A stretch of DNA of 64,000 bases from Microbacterium sp. SLBN-154 (GCF_006715565.1 NZ_VFNL01000001.1:3508006-3572005), one strand, 5' to 3'; shown: positions 25,400 to 34,022, counted from the stretch's first letter. The notes: generated by a model from the letters alone, not told the origin. Translations and numbers: made by a program.

Positions 25400-25405
25400 T
25401 AGCCT
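25400..25405 (+). promoter_or_regulatory. -10 box TAGCCT for leaderless transcript
   Basis: TAGCCT ends 7 nt before the ATG at 25412, with no ribosome site between. Confidence 0.5.
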
Positions 25406-25411
25406 GAACGC

Positions 25412-26023
25412 ATGACGGCGCGGCCCTTCCTTCTCGGTGCAGTTCCCGGAGCCACCCCCGGCAAGTGGATCGGGATCTGGAAAGAGCGGATGCCGCGGGT
25501 CGCCCTCGAGCTCGTGCCGATCTCCGTGTCCGACCAGCGTCGACGTCTCGACACCGGGGAGGTCCATGCGGCTCTCGTCCGCCAGCCCATCGACAAGGAC
25601 GGGTTGTATCTCATCCCCCTCTACGACGAAGTGCCCGTCGTCGTCATGTCCACCGACTCCCACCTGACCGTCGCCGACGAGTTGAGCTTCGACGACCTGG
25701 CCGGGGAGACCGTCTTCACGCCGTCGGACGACGTGCTCGGCGTCGAGGTCGCAGGGACGACGGCAGCAACCTTCGGCGGCTCGCTCGACACCGCCGAGGC
25801 CATCGCCACCGCCGCGAGCGGTGCCGGAATCGTCATCGTCCCGATGTCGCTGGCGCGATTGCACCATCGCCGCGATGCGACGTTCCGTCCACTCGTCGAC
25901 GGCCCCGTGTCATCCCTCGGTCTCGCGTGGCCCATCGATCCCCCCGACGGGGAGATCGACGCGCACATACAGACCTTCATCGGCATCGTCCGCGGTCGCA
26001 GCGCCCGTTCGTCGCGCACATGA
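25412..26023 (+). CDS. LysR substrate-binding domain protein lacking the DNA-binding domain
   Basis: A 203-residue protein that matches only the effector-binding half of LysR regulators (periplasmic-binding type 2 fold): LLGAVPGATPGKWIGIW, then a VHAALVRQPIDKDGLYLIPLYDEVPVVV core, DLAGETVF, and ATAASGAGIVIVPMSLARLHH. A full LTTR has an extra 60-90 residue N-terminal winged helix; none is encoded upstream in this frame, and a leaderless promoter sits right before the ATG. It is therefore intentionally short, not a broken gene. It may bind a small ligand; the role is unknown. Confidence 0.82.
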   Translation: MTARPFLLGAVPGATPGKWIGIWKERMPRVALELVPISVSDQRRRLDTGEVHAALVRQPIDKDGLYLIPLYDEVPVVVMSTDSHLTVADELSFDDLAGETVFTPSDDVLGVEVAGTTAATFGGSLDTAEAIATAASGAGIVIVPMSLARLHHRRDATFRPLVDGPVSSLGLAWPIDPPDGEIDAHIQTFIGIVRGRSARSSRT

Positions 26024-26126
26024 CGCAGGGGTGCCGCGGACCGAAACTCCCGCGACACCCCCGGAAGCGACACGGATCATCACGCCCCGCGGGAGCGCGC
26101 CCCCCGGCAGATCCTCGAGTGCCCCC

Positions 26127-26191
26127 CGGTCGGGCTTCGGCCGACCGCACTCACTGCCGCTTCACAGTGTCGGAGCCGCGCGACGGCTCCG
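26127..26191. terminator. Two adjacent hairpins between convergent genes
   Basis: CGGTCGG at 26127-26133 pairs with CCGACCG at 26141-26147, and CGGAGCCG at 26171-26178 pairs with CGGCTCCG at 26184-26191. They lie between the stop of the LysR-domain gene and the stop of the CHAT gene and could end transcription in both directions. No T-tract. Confidence 0.5.
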
Positions 26192-26215
26192 TGATACACG
26201 CCGCGTGAGATTTCT

Positions 26216-28663
26216 TCAGAAGCCGCGGCCGTGCACCTGGAACGGCGCCCGGATCCCCGTCCGTCGCGCGGCAGCAGCGAGAGCCTCCGCCGGGGCCTCG
26301 CCCGCGGCAAGGCCCTCATGCATCACGGCCAGGAGCTCGCACGCGTCGTCGTCTGCCACCCGGACGGGCGCGGCGATCACCGACTCCGCTCCGCCGTGCA
26401 GCCAGATGCGGGCCATACCGAGCGCCTCCTCCCCCCACCGCACCGAGGACCGCCCGACCTCGCACGCCGAGAGCACCACGACACGGGGCACCTCGGGGAT
26501 GAGATCGATGTCGTACCCGAAGAGCACGCCGTCGGTGAGCTCCAACCCCGAGAACAGCGGGTTGTCCGCGGTGTGACGACCGTGCGCGGCGATGTGGAGG
26601 ACGTCCGACGACGCGGCCAGCCGGGCCGTCGCACGCACCGCCGCATCGTCGGCGAGGAGCATCGCCGACGATGGCCAGGCAGACCCCGCCCGGGCGACTT
26701 CCTCCTCACCGCGCGGCACCCCCGGGCCGACGACGAAGCCGGTCGCACCTCCCGCCACGGGTGTCACGGACATGGCGCGCACCCAGCGCGTCGCCGACGT
26801 CGCCGCCGTGAACACCCGCCCCTCCATCGACGGGAGCATCCCCCAGGGCACACCGCTGAGGATGCCGGGGACGGTGAGCACAAGTCGCCGACGGTCGGTG
26901 CGTGACAACGCGGGATCGAGGATGCCCGCGTCGAGCTCGGCGAGTCGGCTCTGCAGCGCGGCCTGCACGACGGAGACCATCGGTCCCGACCGCACCGCCG
27001 CCGCGATGTCCAGGTCGGCACGCAGTCCCGGCAGCAGCCGGCTGACCTGGTCGGGGTCAGCGAGACGGATGAGACTGTCCTGCTCACTGTCCGTCACCAG
27101 GACGGCGAGCTCGGCTCCGGTGTACAGGAAGCTCAGCACCGCGGTGTCGGCGCCGAGGACGCCGCGCAGGGTCTGCAGCGTCGCGCGCTCCGACATCTCT
27201 CCCGCGCGGGTTCCCGCCCACTGCCGTCGGCGCGCGCGTTCCCGCAGCTCGGCCGCGCGCGGGTCGTCGAGCCAGTCGATGCCCGTACGCTCCGCACGGA
27301 TCGTGCGGAGTTCCGCCAGCTCGGCGGCCAGCTGCGGGTCGGGAGGCGGGCGGAGCGGGGTCGACTGCTGGCTGAGGTGTCGGGCGCGCTCCGCCCACGC
27401 GAATGCGACCTCCGGATCCTTCGAGCGCACGGCCGCGTCGAGACCGGCGTACATGAGGCGCGCGCCGTGCATCGCGGCGGAGGTCTGCAGATCGAGGCTG
27501 CCGAACGTGCCCGTCCACGACGCCAGGACGTCGATTCCCCGTGCCGCGTGTCGGCGCACGTCACCGTGCCGACCGCGCCACGCAGCACGCGCCGCTTTCA
27601 CCTCTTGAGCGATGAGGCGCACTTCGAGGGGCGCGTCGTCACGGACCCGGACGCGCCGCCCGTCGAGCGAGGGGTCGGCCGCGGCCGCCGTGAGCCGCAG
27701 GGCGGTCGCCTCGCCGCGGAAGCCCGCTCGGACGAGATCGACCGCGACCTCCTCGACCCGCTGGGCGACCTCTTCCCTCGGGGCCCCGCGCGGGGGCTGC
27801 ATCTCGGCGCGCAACCGGATCGCCTCCGCCCGGTGCGCCCACGCCTCGTTCCCGAGGCGTTGAAATCTGCGGGATGCTGCGAGCGCGACCTTTCGCGCCC
27901 GCGCGGGGTCGTGCGTGAGAAGCGATCGCGCCAGCTGGAACTCCGCCTCCGCCCGCGACTGCGGCATCCGGTGAGCGCCGAAGACGGCCGCGACCCGCTC
28001 GAGCAGGCGCTCGGCCTCGGTGGTCTGTCCCGCCTCTCGCAGCACCTCAGCTCGGTCCATGTCGCCCACCGCCCCCGCGACGGGGGTCGTCGCCGCGGCC
28101 GGCCTGGCGGTGAGCATCGCTTCGAGCGCCGTGACCAGGTCACCCGCGAGAAGCGCGATGTATCCGAGGTTGTGGCGAGCGTGCGCTTCGTCTGTCGCGA
28201 GGCCCGAGGCGGCGAAACGCGCGGCCGCCCATTCGGCGTCCGCGGCCGCCCCCTCGAGATCGCGCAGCTGCATCCGTCCCAGGCTCCGGTTCATCCGTAC
28301 TCGGGCCGAGGCAAGCGGATCGGCGTCGTCGAGAGAAGCGACCGCCTCACCGAAGAGACGCTCGGCCTCGTCGAGCCGCCCGCCGTACATCGCCAGCGCC
28401 CCGAGCTGACCTCGCAGAATGGCGCGGGTATGCGCCGTCAGCCCGCGTGCCGAGAGGGCCTCTCGGAGCACCCGCTCGGCGGCGGCCGGCGACCCGGTGC
28501 GCTGCAGCGCCAGTGCGCGGGTCCCCTCGATGCGCGCGAGGAGGTCGGGATCACCCGTGCGGCCGGAGGCCTGCGCCAGCACGCGGAGCGCGCGTGCGTA
28601 TCGTCCGGAGATGCACAGCTCGACGGCGAGTCGGTGCAGATCGTCGGCGCTTCTGGTGGCCAC
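26216..28663 (-). CDS. TPR-CHAT domain protease
   Basis: An 815-residue protein. Residues 1 to about 420 are helical TPR-like repeats (ALRVLAQASG, RARVRMNRSLGRMQLRDLEGAA). The C-terminal third is a CHAT (caspase-like) peptidase domain with the catalytic dyad His694 (HIAAHGRH) and Cys734 (VVVLSACEVG), followed by WLHGGAESVIAAPVRVAD. TPR-CHAT proteins are caspase relatives used in bacterial conflict systems and in CRISPR-associated protease modules. No signal peptide, so cytoplasmic. GTG start with AAGG upstream, 38 nt after the subtilisin gene; last gene of the sigma/S8/CHAT operon. The substrate is unknown. Confidence 0.9.
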   Translation of the reverse strand: MATRSADDLHRLAVELCISGRYARALRVLAQASGRTGDPDLLARIEGTRALALQRTGSPAAAERVLREALSARGLTAHTRAILRGQLGALAMYGGRLDEAERLFGEAVASLDDADPLASARVRMNRSLGRMQLRDLEGAAADAEWAAARFAASGLATDEAHARHNLGYIALLAGDLVTALEAMLTARPAAATTPVAGAVGDMDRAEVLREAGQTTEAERLLERVAAVFGAHRMPQSRAEAEFQLARSLLTHDPARARKVALAASRRFQRLGNEAWAHRAEAIRLRAEMQPPRGAPREEVAQRVEEVAVDLVRAGFRGEATALRLTAAAADPSLDGRRVRVRDDAPLEVRLIAQEVKAARAAWRGRHGDVRRHAARGIDVLASWTGTFGSLDLQTSAAMHGARLMYAGLDAAVRSKDPEVAFAWAERARHLSQQSTPLRPPPDPQLAAELAELRTIRAERTGIDWLDDPRAAELRERARRRQWAGTRAGEMSERATLQTLRGVLGADTAVLSFLYTGAELAVLVTDSEQDSLIRLADPDQVSRLLPGLRADLDIAAAVRSGPMVSVVQAALQSRLAELDAGILDPALSRTDRRRLVLTVPGILSGVPWGMLPSMEGRVFTAATSATRWVRAMSVTPVAGGATGFVVGPGVPRGEEEVARAGSAWPSSAMLLADDAAVRATARLAASSDVLHIAAHGRHTADNPLFSGLELTDGVLFGYDIDLIPEVPRVVVLSACEVGRSSVRWGEEALGMARIWLHGGAESVIAAPVRVADDDACELLAVMHEGLAAGEAPAEALAAAARRTGIRAPFQVHGRGF

Positions 28664-28701
28664 CCTTCATCTTCGCGCAGACAGGTCCGCCGCCGGGGAT
28701 C

Positions 28702-30339
28702 TCAAGCGGGTGCCCGCGTCGTGCCCTTCCACTCCTTCTCGAGCTTCGCACCGGCCTTGCGGAGGGCCTTCACCCGAGGTCCGGGCTTGTCATCGAGCGA
28801 GCCGTCCATGAGCCCGACCCCAACCATCTCGGCGAGAGCGCCCGCGATGTGCGGGGCGGCGAAAGAGGTGCCGCTCCAGACGACGAAGCCTCCGGTGAAG
28901 TCATCGGGGTCGATCGTCTCGCGTCGGAGGCCGTAGCGGTCGTTGCGGGTGCCGGCCTGGATGCCCCCGTTCAGCGGCGGCGCCGAGCTGACAACGGCGA
29001 CCCCCGGGGCGTACACGCGGACCCAGTCGCCGACGTTGCTGAAGAGGGCGACGCTCTTGCCGTTGGGGTTGAGCGCTCCGACCGACAGGTGCGGTGCGGC
29101 GTCATCGGGGTCCTCGACCGTGAAGTCGGCATCCGGCCACCGCCAGAGTGCGGCCGGGAATGCGGGGCGGTCGGTGGCGTCGTTGCCGGCGGAGCAGACG
29201 ACGGCGCAGCCGTGGCGGCGCGCCGCCACCAGGTAGGTCACCAGCGTCTGGTCGAACTGACCGTCCTCGGGCGTCTCGTGGTAGTAGCTCAGGGAGAGGT
29301 TCAGCACGTCGATCGGCCGACCACCCTCACCGCGGGCGTAGCGGATCACCAGTTCCGCCACCGCGCGCACGGCCTCGAGGAACTCCCCCTCGAGGAGGGT
29401 CCCCTGGCTGTCGGCGACGCGGATGGAGATGAGATCGGCGTCGGGCGCGATCTGCCGGACCACCCCGGCGACGAAGGTGCCGTGTCCCGCGGCCTGGTCG
29501 AGGAAGCCGTCGAAGGGGCCCGACACGTCGCCGATCTCCTCCGGGTCGGTGGCCGCGCCCACGACGCCGACCGGCTCACCACCGTTGCGCAGATCACGAT
29601 CGACGATGCTGTCGGGCAGCCACGCGTGCCGCCCGCATCCGGTGTCCATGAACGCGACGACGGGGCGCCGCCCCACGATGGAGTCGTCGTCGCGGCGAGG
29701 CGGGTCGCCGATGTACGACACGACCTCGCGACCACCGGAACCCGGGTAGGCGTAGGAACCCGGGCCGGGCGCGTTGGTCGACCCGTAGGGGTTCGTCGAC
29801 CCGTAGGGGTTCGTCGACCCATAGGGATTCGTCGACCCATAGGGATTCGTCGACCCATAGGGGTTGGTCGACCCGTACGGGTCGATGGAGATGATGTGGT
29901 CGAGCCCGATCCCCGGCAGTCCTTTCCCTGAGCGGCCGCGCGCCCGCTGCAGAAGCCGCCACGCGTCGATGGGAGGCACCGGCTCGTCGTCGCGATCGGG
30001 CTGGGGATCGGGGAAGATCCGGGCAACGAGCACGAGAGGAAGACCGAGCTCGCGCCGTGCGGTGCCCGCCCGCTCCCGCGCCGCCTCGTCGGTGAGGCGC
30101 TCACCCCTCACCGTCTCCAGTCGCACACCCCATCCGAAGTCGCCGGCAGCGCCGCGGAGGATCGAGAGGATCTCGCCCAGCAGCTCGTCGTCGGTGACGA
30201 GGAGATGGTCGGGGTCGTACGCCGTCGGGTAGGGACGAACCCCCTCCACACGTTCGCTGGTCGGATCAAGCGGCACCCCGCGGGGGCGGGCGGCGTCGAC
30301 GCGATCGCGCCAATCGGGTGTTCCGTCGGGTCGGACCAT
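28702..30339 (-). CDS. S8 family serine peptidase with hexapeptide-repeat linker
   Basis: A 545-residue subtilisin-like protease. Catalytic triad: Asp232 (VAFMDTGCG), His286 (GHGTFVAG) and Ser492 (SGTSFAAPH). Residues 1-150 form a polar N-terminal domain without a signal peptide, so a secreted form is not indicated. Residues about 153-188 are six tandem copies of PYGSTN, encoded by an 18-bp DNA repeat, linking the N-terminal domain to the catalytic core. Start supported by a GGAG site. Located between a small protein and a CHAT protease under a sigma factor; likely acts in the cytoplasm on operon partners or a regulator (inference). Confidence 0.92.
   Translation of the reverse strand: MVRPDGTPDWRDRVDAARPRGVPLDPTSERVEGVRPYPTAYDPDHLLVTDDELLGEILSILRGAAGDFGWGVRLETVRGERLTDEAARERAGTARRELGLPLVLVARIFPDPQPDRDDEPVPPIDAWRLLQRARGRSGKGLPGIGLDHIISIDPYGSTNPYGSTNPYGSTNPYGSTNPYGSTNPYGSTNAPGPGSYAYPGSGGREVVSYIGDPPRRDDDSIVGRRPVVAFMDTGCGRHAWLPDSIVDRDLRNGGEPVGVVGAATDPEEIGDVSGPFDGFLDQAAGHGTFVAGVVRQIAPDADLISIRVADSQGTLLEGEFLEAVRAVAELVIRYARGEGGRPIDVLNLSLSYYHETPEDGQFDQTLVTYLVAARRHGCAVVCSAGNDATDRPAFPAALWRWPDADFTVEDPDDAAPHLSVGALNPNGKSVALFSNVGDWVRVYAPGVAVVSSAPPLNGGIQAGTRNDRYGLRRETIDPDDFTGGFVVWSGTSFAAPHIAGALAEMVGVGLMDGSLDDKPGPRVKALRKAGAKLEKEWKGTTRAPA
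29777..29884 (-). repeat. Six 18-bp tandem repeats encoding PYGSTN
   Basis: Units start at 29777, 29795, 29813, 29831, 29849 and 29867, all with the pattern GTCGACCC plus GTAGGGGTTC or ATAGGGATTC. In frame within the S8 peptidase gene, so copy-number change alters linker length by six residues without a frameshift. Confidence 0.92.
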
Positions 30340-30392
30340 GGTGAAGCGTCTCCTCGATCAGTGGCGAGGCCGCGCCCGCGGGCGCGGCGGGA

Positions 30393-30863
30393 TCAGATTT
30401 CGAACTGCGGGGTCTGGAATTCCCGCGGGCCGGTCTCCCCCTGCACTCCGGGAAGCGACAGACGCAGGCGGGTCAGGCCCGGTGGGATGTCGACGAAGGC
30501 GAACCGGCCGTGTTCACCGGCATCCGTCGTCCACTCGCGAGCCTGCTGCACGAGCCGGACCGACAACGGGGCCGCATCGACCCAGCCATCCACCCGGCGG
30601 TGGCCGTCGTCAGCGACGGAGAGATGCAGGAGCACGTTCGTGCGCCCGTCGCTGAACTGCAGCGTGGCCGTGTCGGCGTCGCCGCGGGTCGCCGCGAGCG
30701 TGCCCTCCACGAGCGTCAGCAGCGCGTATTCGCGGGAGAGGTCTTCGACCGCCACGGCGGCGACCATCCGGTCGACCAGGCCCGCCGGCATCGGGTCGAC
30801 CTCCTCCCACACCGCGCGCAGCCGTGCGAACAGACGGGCATCGGCGGAATCATCCGTCGTCAT
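30393..30863 (-). CDS. Small conserved protein of the sigma/S8/CHAT operon
   Basis: A 156-residue protein. The first half is helical (FARLRAVWEEVDPMPAGLVDRMVAAVAVEDLSREYALLTLVEG) and the second half beta-rich, with STDG-type segments ending in a carboxypeptidase-regulatory-like pattern (GEHGRFAFVDIPPGLTRLRLSLPG). No membrane segment or cysteine cluster is seen, so it does not look like a classical membrane anti-sigma factor. The start lies 14 nt inside the end of the sigma gene, so the two are coupled. A role as sigma partner or adaptor for the protease is inferred from position. Confidence 0.75.
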   Translation of the reverse strand: MTTDDSADARLFARLRAVWEEVDPMPAGLVDRMVAAVAVEDLSREYALLTLVEGTLAATRGDADTATLQFSDGRTNVLLHLSVADDGHRRVDGWVDAAPLSVRLVQQAREWTTDAGEHGRFAFVDIPPGLTRLRLSLPGVQGETGPREFQTPQFEI

Positions 30864-31467
30864 CTCTGCCGTCCTCTCCTTCCTCTGCGAGGATCGCCCG
30901 CAGTTTGCTGAGACACCGCTGCCTCGTCGGACCGATGGAGCCGACCGGCATCGCGAGATCTGTCGCGATGCGGGCGTAATCGGGTCGTTCGTCGAAGGCG
31001 ACCACGCGCAGCAGACGTTGGCACCGTTCGTTGAGTCGGGCCACCGCGATCCACAGACGCCGCGACGCATCGTCGCGAAGCGCCGTCTGCTCGGCCGACT
31101 CCTCGGTCGGCAGGTGAGGCTCCAGGCTGTCGACCTCGGTGGGGTCGGCACGTCGCTGCTGGCGACCGACCCGCCACGCCTCGCGGCGGGCGGTGGTGGT
31201 GAGCCAGCCCGAGACGGCGAGGGGCTCCACGATCGATTCGTGGCGACGCACCAGGGTCAGCCACGTGGTCTGCACGACATCCTGGGCGAGCGCGTGGTCG
31301 ACGCCGTAGGCGCGGACGACGTGCCACAGGGTCGGAGTCATCAGTCGGACGAGGTCGTCCATCGCGCTGCGATCACCGTCTCGCCACCGCTGGAACAGGG
31401 TGGCGGCGAGCTCCCAACGCAGAGGGCGGGCAGGGTCGACCCCGGCATCCGCGTCAGCATGCGTCAT
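30850..31467 (-). CDS. Sigma-70 family (ECF-type) RNA polymerase sigma factor
   Basis: A 205-residue sigma factor. Region 2 reads LWHVVRAYGVDHALAQDVVQTTWLTLVRRHESI; region 4 near the C-terminus reads DYARIATDLAMPVGSIGPTRQRCLSKLRAIL, a helix-turn-helix. Length fits ECF sigmas. The ATG at 31467 is preferred over 31476 because CACAAT, a probable -10 box, ends 8 nt upstream and there is no ribosome site. First gene of an operon with the small protein, an S8 peptidase and a TPR-CHAT protease, and it overlaps the small protein gene. Target promoters unknown. Confidence 0.85.
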   Translation of the reverse strand: MTHADADAGVDPARPLRWELAATLFQRWRDGDRSAMDDLVRLMTPTLWHVVRAYGVDHALAQDVVQTTWLTLVRRHESIVEPLAVSGWLTTTARREAWRVGRQQRRADPTEVDSLEPHLPTEESAEQTALRDDASRRLWIAVARLNERCQRLLRVVAFDERPDYARIATDLAMPVGSIGPTRQRCLSKLRAILAEEGEDGRDDDG

Positions 31468-31474
31468 AGCGCCC

Positions 31475-31480
31475 ATTGTG
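31475..31480 (-). promoter_or_regulatory. -10 box CACAAT for leaderless sigma transcript
   Basis: On the minus strand CACAAT ends 8 nt before the ATG at 31467; the stretch CACAATGGG is shared with the promoter of the gene at 34947. Confidence 0.5.
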
Positions 31481-31533
31481 GCCACACCCGTACAGAGGCA
31501 CCACCCGGACGTGTGATACATCCTCGGCCGACC

Positions 31534-31539
31534 TAAACT
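31534..31539 (+). promoter_or_regulatory. -10 box TAAACT for leaderless transcript
   Basis: TAAACT ends 7 nt before the GTG at 31546, with no ribosome site between. Confidence 0.5.
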
Positions 31540-31545
31540 TCACGG

Positions 31546-32292
31546 GTGACCTCCGCCGATCTGCTCTATCTCTGCGCGCGGCCCCAGGAGGCTGCGGCAG
31601 AGGCCGAATACGCGTCTTTCCGCGAGGCGATGGGCGTCGGCATCGAGCGGATGCACCGCCACGACCTGGTTCGCTCTCCTCTGCCTGATGATGCGCTCGA
31701 GACCTACCGCGCCGTGGTCGTCGGCGGGAGCCCCTTCAACGTCGTCGACCCGGAGTCGTCGAAGACCGATGTGCAGCGCCGCGTAGAGCGCGACCTCGAG
31801 CGGGTCGCCGCCGCCGCGGTGACGGGCGCATCCCTCGCGGCGATGTTCACCTGCTACGGCATCAGCGTGGTCACCCGCCTCCTCGGCGGCCAGGTCAGCC
31901 GCGGATTCCCCGAGGATGCCGGCCCGACCGACGTGTCGCTGACGCCGGCCGCCCAGGACGATCCGCTCTTCTCCTCACTCGCGTCGACGTTCTCTGCTCT
32001 GACCGGCCACAAGGAGGGCACCGCCGCCCTGCCGACGGGCGCGGTGCACCTCGCCACGAACGCGGCCTGCCCGGTGCAGGCCTACCGTGTCGGCGATCGG
32101 CTCTACACCACGCAGTTCCACCCCGAGCTGACCCCGCGGGCCTTCACCGAGCGCATGCAGGTCTACCGCAACGACGGCTACTACGACGCGCGCGACTACG
32201 ACGTCATCGCCGACCGGGTGCTCGCCACGCCGGTCAGTGAACCAGCTCGCCTGCTGGCCGCGTTCGGCGCGCGCTTCGGCGCGCCGGCCTGA
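31546..32292 (+). CDS. Class I glutamine amidotransferase-like protein
   Basis: A 248-residue GATase1. The nucleophile is Cys103 in MFTCYGIS (the usual GxCxGxQ is altered to FTCYGIS), and His192 with Glu194 in TQFHPEL complete the triad. The fold matches GMP-synthase-type stand-alone amidotransferases. It would hydrolyse glutamine and pass ammonia to a partner, or act as a gamma-glutamyl hydrolase. GTG start with a leaderless-type promoter; divergent from the sigma factor gene. Partner synthase unknown. Confidence 0.85.
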   Translation: MTSADLLYLCARPQEAAAEAEYASFREAMGVGIERMHRHDLVRSPLPDDALETYRAVVVGGSPFNVVDPESSKTDVQRRVERDLERVAAAAVTGASLAAMFTCYGISVVTRLLGGQVSRGFPEDAGPTDVSLTPAAQDDPLFSSLASTFSALTGHKEGTAALPTGAVHLATNAACPVQAYRVGDRLYTTQFHPELTPRAFTERMQVYRNDGYYDARDYDVIADRVLATPVSEPARLLAAFGARFGAPA

Positions 32293-32313
32293 CGCCTGCT
32301 CCCGCAGACGCCC

Positions 32314-32805
32314 TCAGGTCGCACCCCCGGGAGGATCGATCAGCAGACTGGCCCGTTCGTCGAGGTATCCCGCGAGCGGAACATAGCCGCCGGTCGCGCT
32401 CCATCGGACGCGCGGTTCGTCATCGACCATCTTCACCGGCCCGGATGCCGCGCCGCGGCCGATCGCGTCGAGGTCAAGTCGCTGCCATCCGATGTGGACG
32501 GTCTCACCCTCGGCGAACCCGCCCCGCCGAGCCGCCGCAGCAAGCTCCGCCCGCTGCCGCTGCGACTCCGCCGTGAACCCGCGCCGCACCTCGGCGCGCG
32601 CACGCAGGATGTCACCCGTCGCCAGCAGCTCGTCGTCGGTGAGCAGGAGCGTTCCGAGATGCCACGCCGCGCCCCGCCGGATGATCCGGGGAGCGCGGGG
32701 GATGCCGAGGAGGCGCCGAGGTGGGAGCAGTTCCCCGAGCCCCTCACGGGGCGCGTCGGCCAGCCGGGCACGGGCGGCGGCGAGCAGATCGTCGAGGGAG
32801 CTCAC
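32314..32805 (-). CDS. Conserved hypothetical protein
   Basis: A 163-residue soluble protein without recognisable domains. It opens SLDDLLAAARARLADAPREGL and contains RRGAAWHLGTLLLTDDELLATGDILRARAEVRRGFTAESQRQRAELAAAARRGGF, an alpha-helical basic core, then beta-like HIGWQRLDLDAIG and VRWSATGGYVPLAGYLDERASLLIDPP. GTG start overlapping the stop of the antiporter gene (GTGA), which makes it part of that transcript. Function unknown. Confidence 0.72.
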   Translation of the reverse strand: MSSLDDLLAAARARLADAPREGLGELLPPRRLLGIPRAPRIIRRGAAWHLGTLLLTDDELLATGDILRARAEVRRGFTAESQRQRAELAAAARRGGFAEGETVHIGWQRLDLDAIGRGAASGPVKMVDDEPRVRWSATGGYVPLAGYLDERASLLIDPPGGAT

Positions 32806-34022
32806 GCGGGATCGCTCATCGGGGCGGAATCCCACTCGAGACTGTCGCCGGCGGACCTCGCGCGCTTCCCGCGCGTGATCGCCGCGAGGAGCGGGAAGAG
32901 GAGGACTGAGAGCATCCCGGCCCCGACCAGCACCGCCGCCGTCGACCCTTCGAGCACCCGTTCGTCGACGCCGATGGTCGTCACCGCGACGATGATCGGC
33001 AGAGCGGTCGCGCCCATGAACATCGTCGCCACGCGGTCGCGCGCACTCGAGCCCGGCGGCGCAGCCAGCATCGAGGGAAGCCCCCGGACGACCAGCAGCC
33101 CGATGAGGGCGACGGGGACCGCCAAGAGCAGCAGCGGTTCGGCGAGGAGGCTCGCCAGATCGAACTCGATGCCGGTGTCGATGAAGAACACCGGGATGAG
33201 GAAGCCGAACGCCACCGCCTCGACCTTGGTCTCGACGTCTTTGCGCTGTTTCTCCCCCGCTCCGCGCATGAGAAGGCGCCAGATGACCCCGGCTGCGAAA
33301 GCGCCCAGCAGCACGTCGACTCCGAGGATGACGCTCAGGACCACCAGCGCGGCGATGATCAGGAACATCACCCGGATGGCGAACTGGCCCGAGGTGTGCA
33401 GCGTCGCGGTGACGACCGTGTAGAGCGGGCCCTGCGGCATCCGGTACGCGAGCACCATTGCACCGGCCGCGACCACGAGGAAGACCAGGAGGACCACGGT
33501 CGCCGTCCCGATGTCGCGTCCGCCGAGGAACAGCGTGATCGCGATGAGCGGACCGAACTCGCCGACGGTGCCGACCGCCATGACCGAGCGGCCGAACGGG
33601 GTGCGCAGGTCGCCGCTGTCGCGGAGGATCGGCACCAGGGCGCCGAGCGCCGTGGAGGCCAGCGCGATGCCGATGATGACGCCGGCCTCGCCCGGGGAGA
33701 GGACGAAGCCGATCCCCACGCCGACGGCGATGCTGATCGCCCAGCCGATCCACGCGAAGCGGCCGCTCCGGCCCCTCAGCGCACTCGCTTCGATCTCGGA
33801 GCCGGCGATGAAGAACAGCGCGACGAGTCCGAATTCGCTGAGGAAGTCGATGAACGCCGATTCGCCGACCCAGCCGAGCACCTGCGGCCCGACGAGGATC
33901 CCGAGGAGGAGCTCGAACACCACGATGGGCACGGCGACCCAGCGGCTGAGGCCGCGGACCAGCAGCGGCGCCGCGACGGCGACCAGCGCGATCACTACGG
34001 CGGCCATGTCCAACCCGTTCAC
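32802..34022 (-). CDS. Cation:proton antiporter (CPA2 family)
   Basis: A 406-residue membrane protein with about eleven to twelve helices, typical of the monovalent cation:proton antiporter 2 family. The first helices (VPIVVFELLLGILVGPQVLGWV) carry the CPA2 opening, and SEFGLVALFFIAGSEIEASAL and ALASTALGALVPILRDSG are the transport-core stretches. It exchanges Na+ or K+ for protons. No C-terminal TrkA_N domain is present. GTG at 34022 is chosen; ATG at 34007 is also possible, and neither has a clear ribosome site. The 3' end overlaps the following hypothetical gene. Confidence 0.85.
   Translation of the reverse strand: MNGLDMAAVVIALVAVAAPLLVRGLSRWVAVPIVVFELLLGILVGPQVLGWVGESAFIDFLSEFGLVALFFIAGSEIEASALRGRSGRFAWIGWAISIAVGVGIGFVLSPGEAGVIIGIALASTALGALVPILRDSGDLRTPFGRSVMAVGTVGEFGPLIAITLFLGGRDIGTATVVLLVFLVVAAGAMVLAYRMPQGPLYTVVTATLHTSGQFAIRVMFLIIAALVVLSVILGVDVLLGAFAAGVIWRLLMRGAGEKQRKDVETKVEAVAFGFLIPVFFIDTGIEFDLASLLAEPLLLLAVPVALIGLLVVRGLPSMLAAPPGSSARDRVATMFMGATALPIIVAVTTIGVDERVLEGSTAAVLVGAGMLSVLLFPLLAAITRGKRARSAGDSLEWDSAPMSDPA

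Noticed and set aside
26216..31480. Type III-E CRISPR-like (Craspase) or gasdermin module
   Set aside because: The TPR-CHAT protein invites this comparison, but there is no Cas7-11, no CRISPR array and no small pore-forming gasdermin-like gene beside it.
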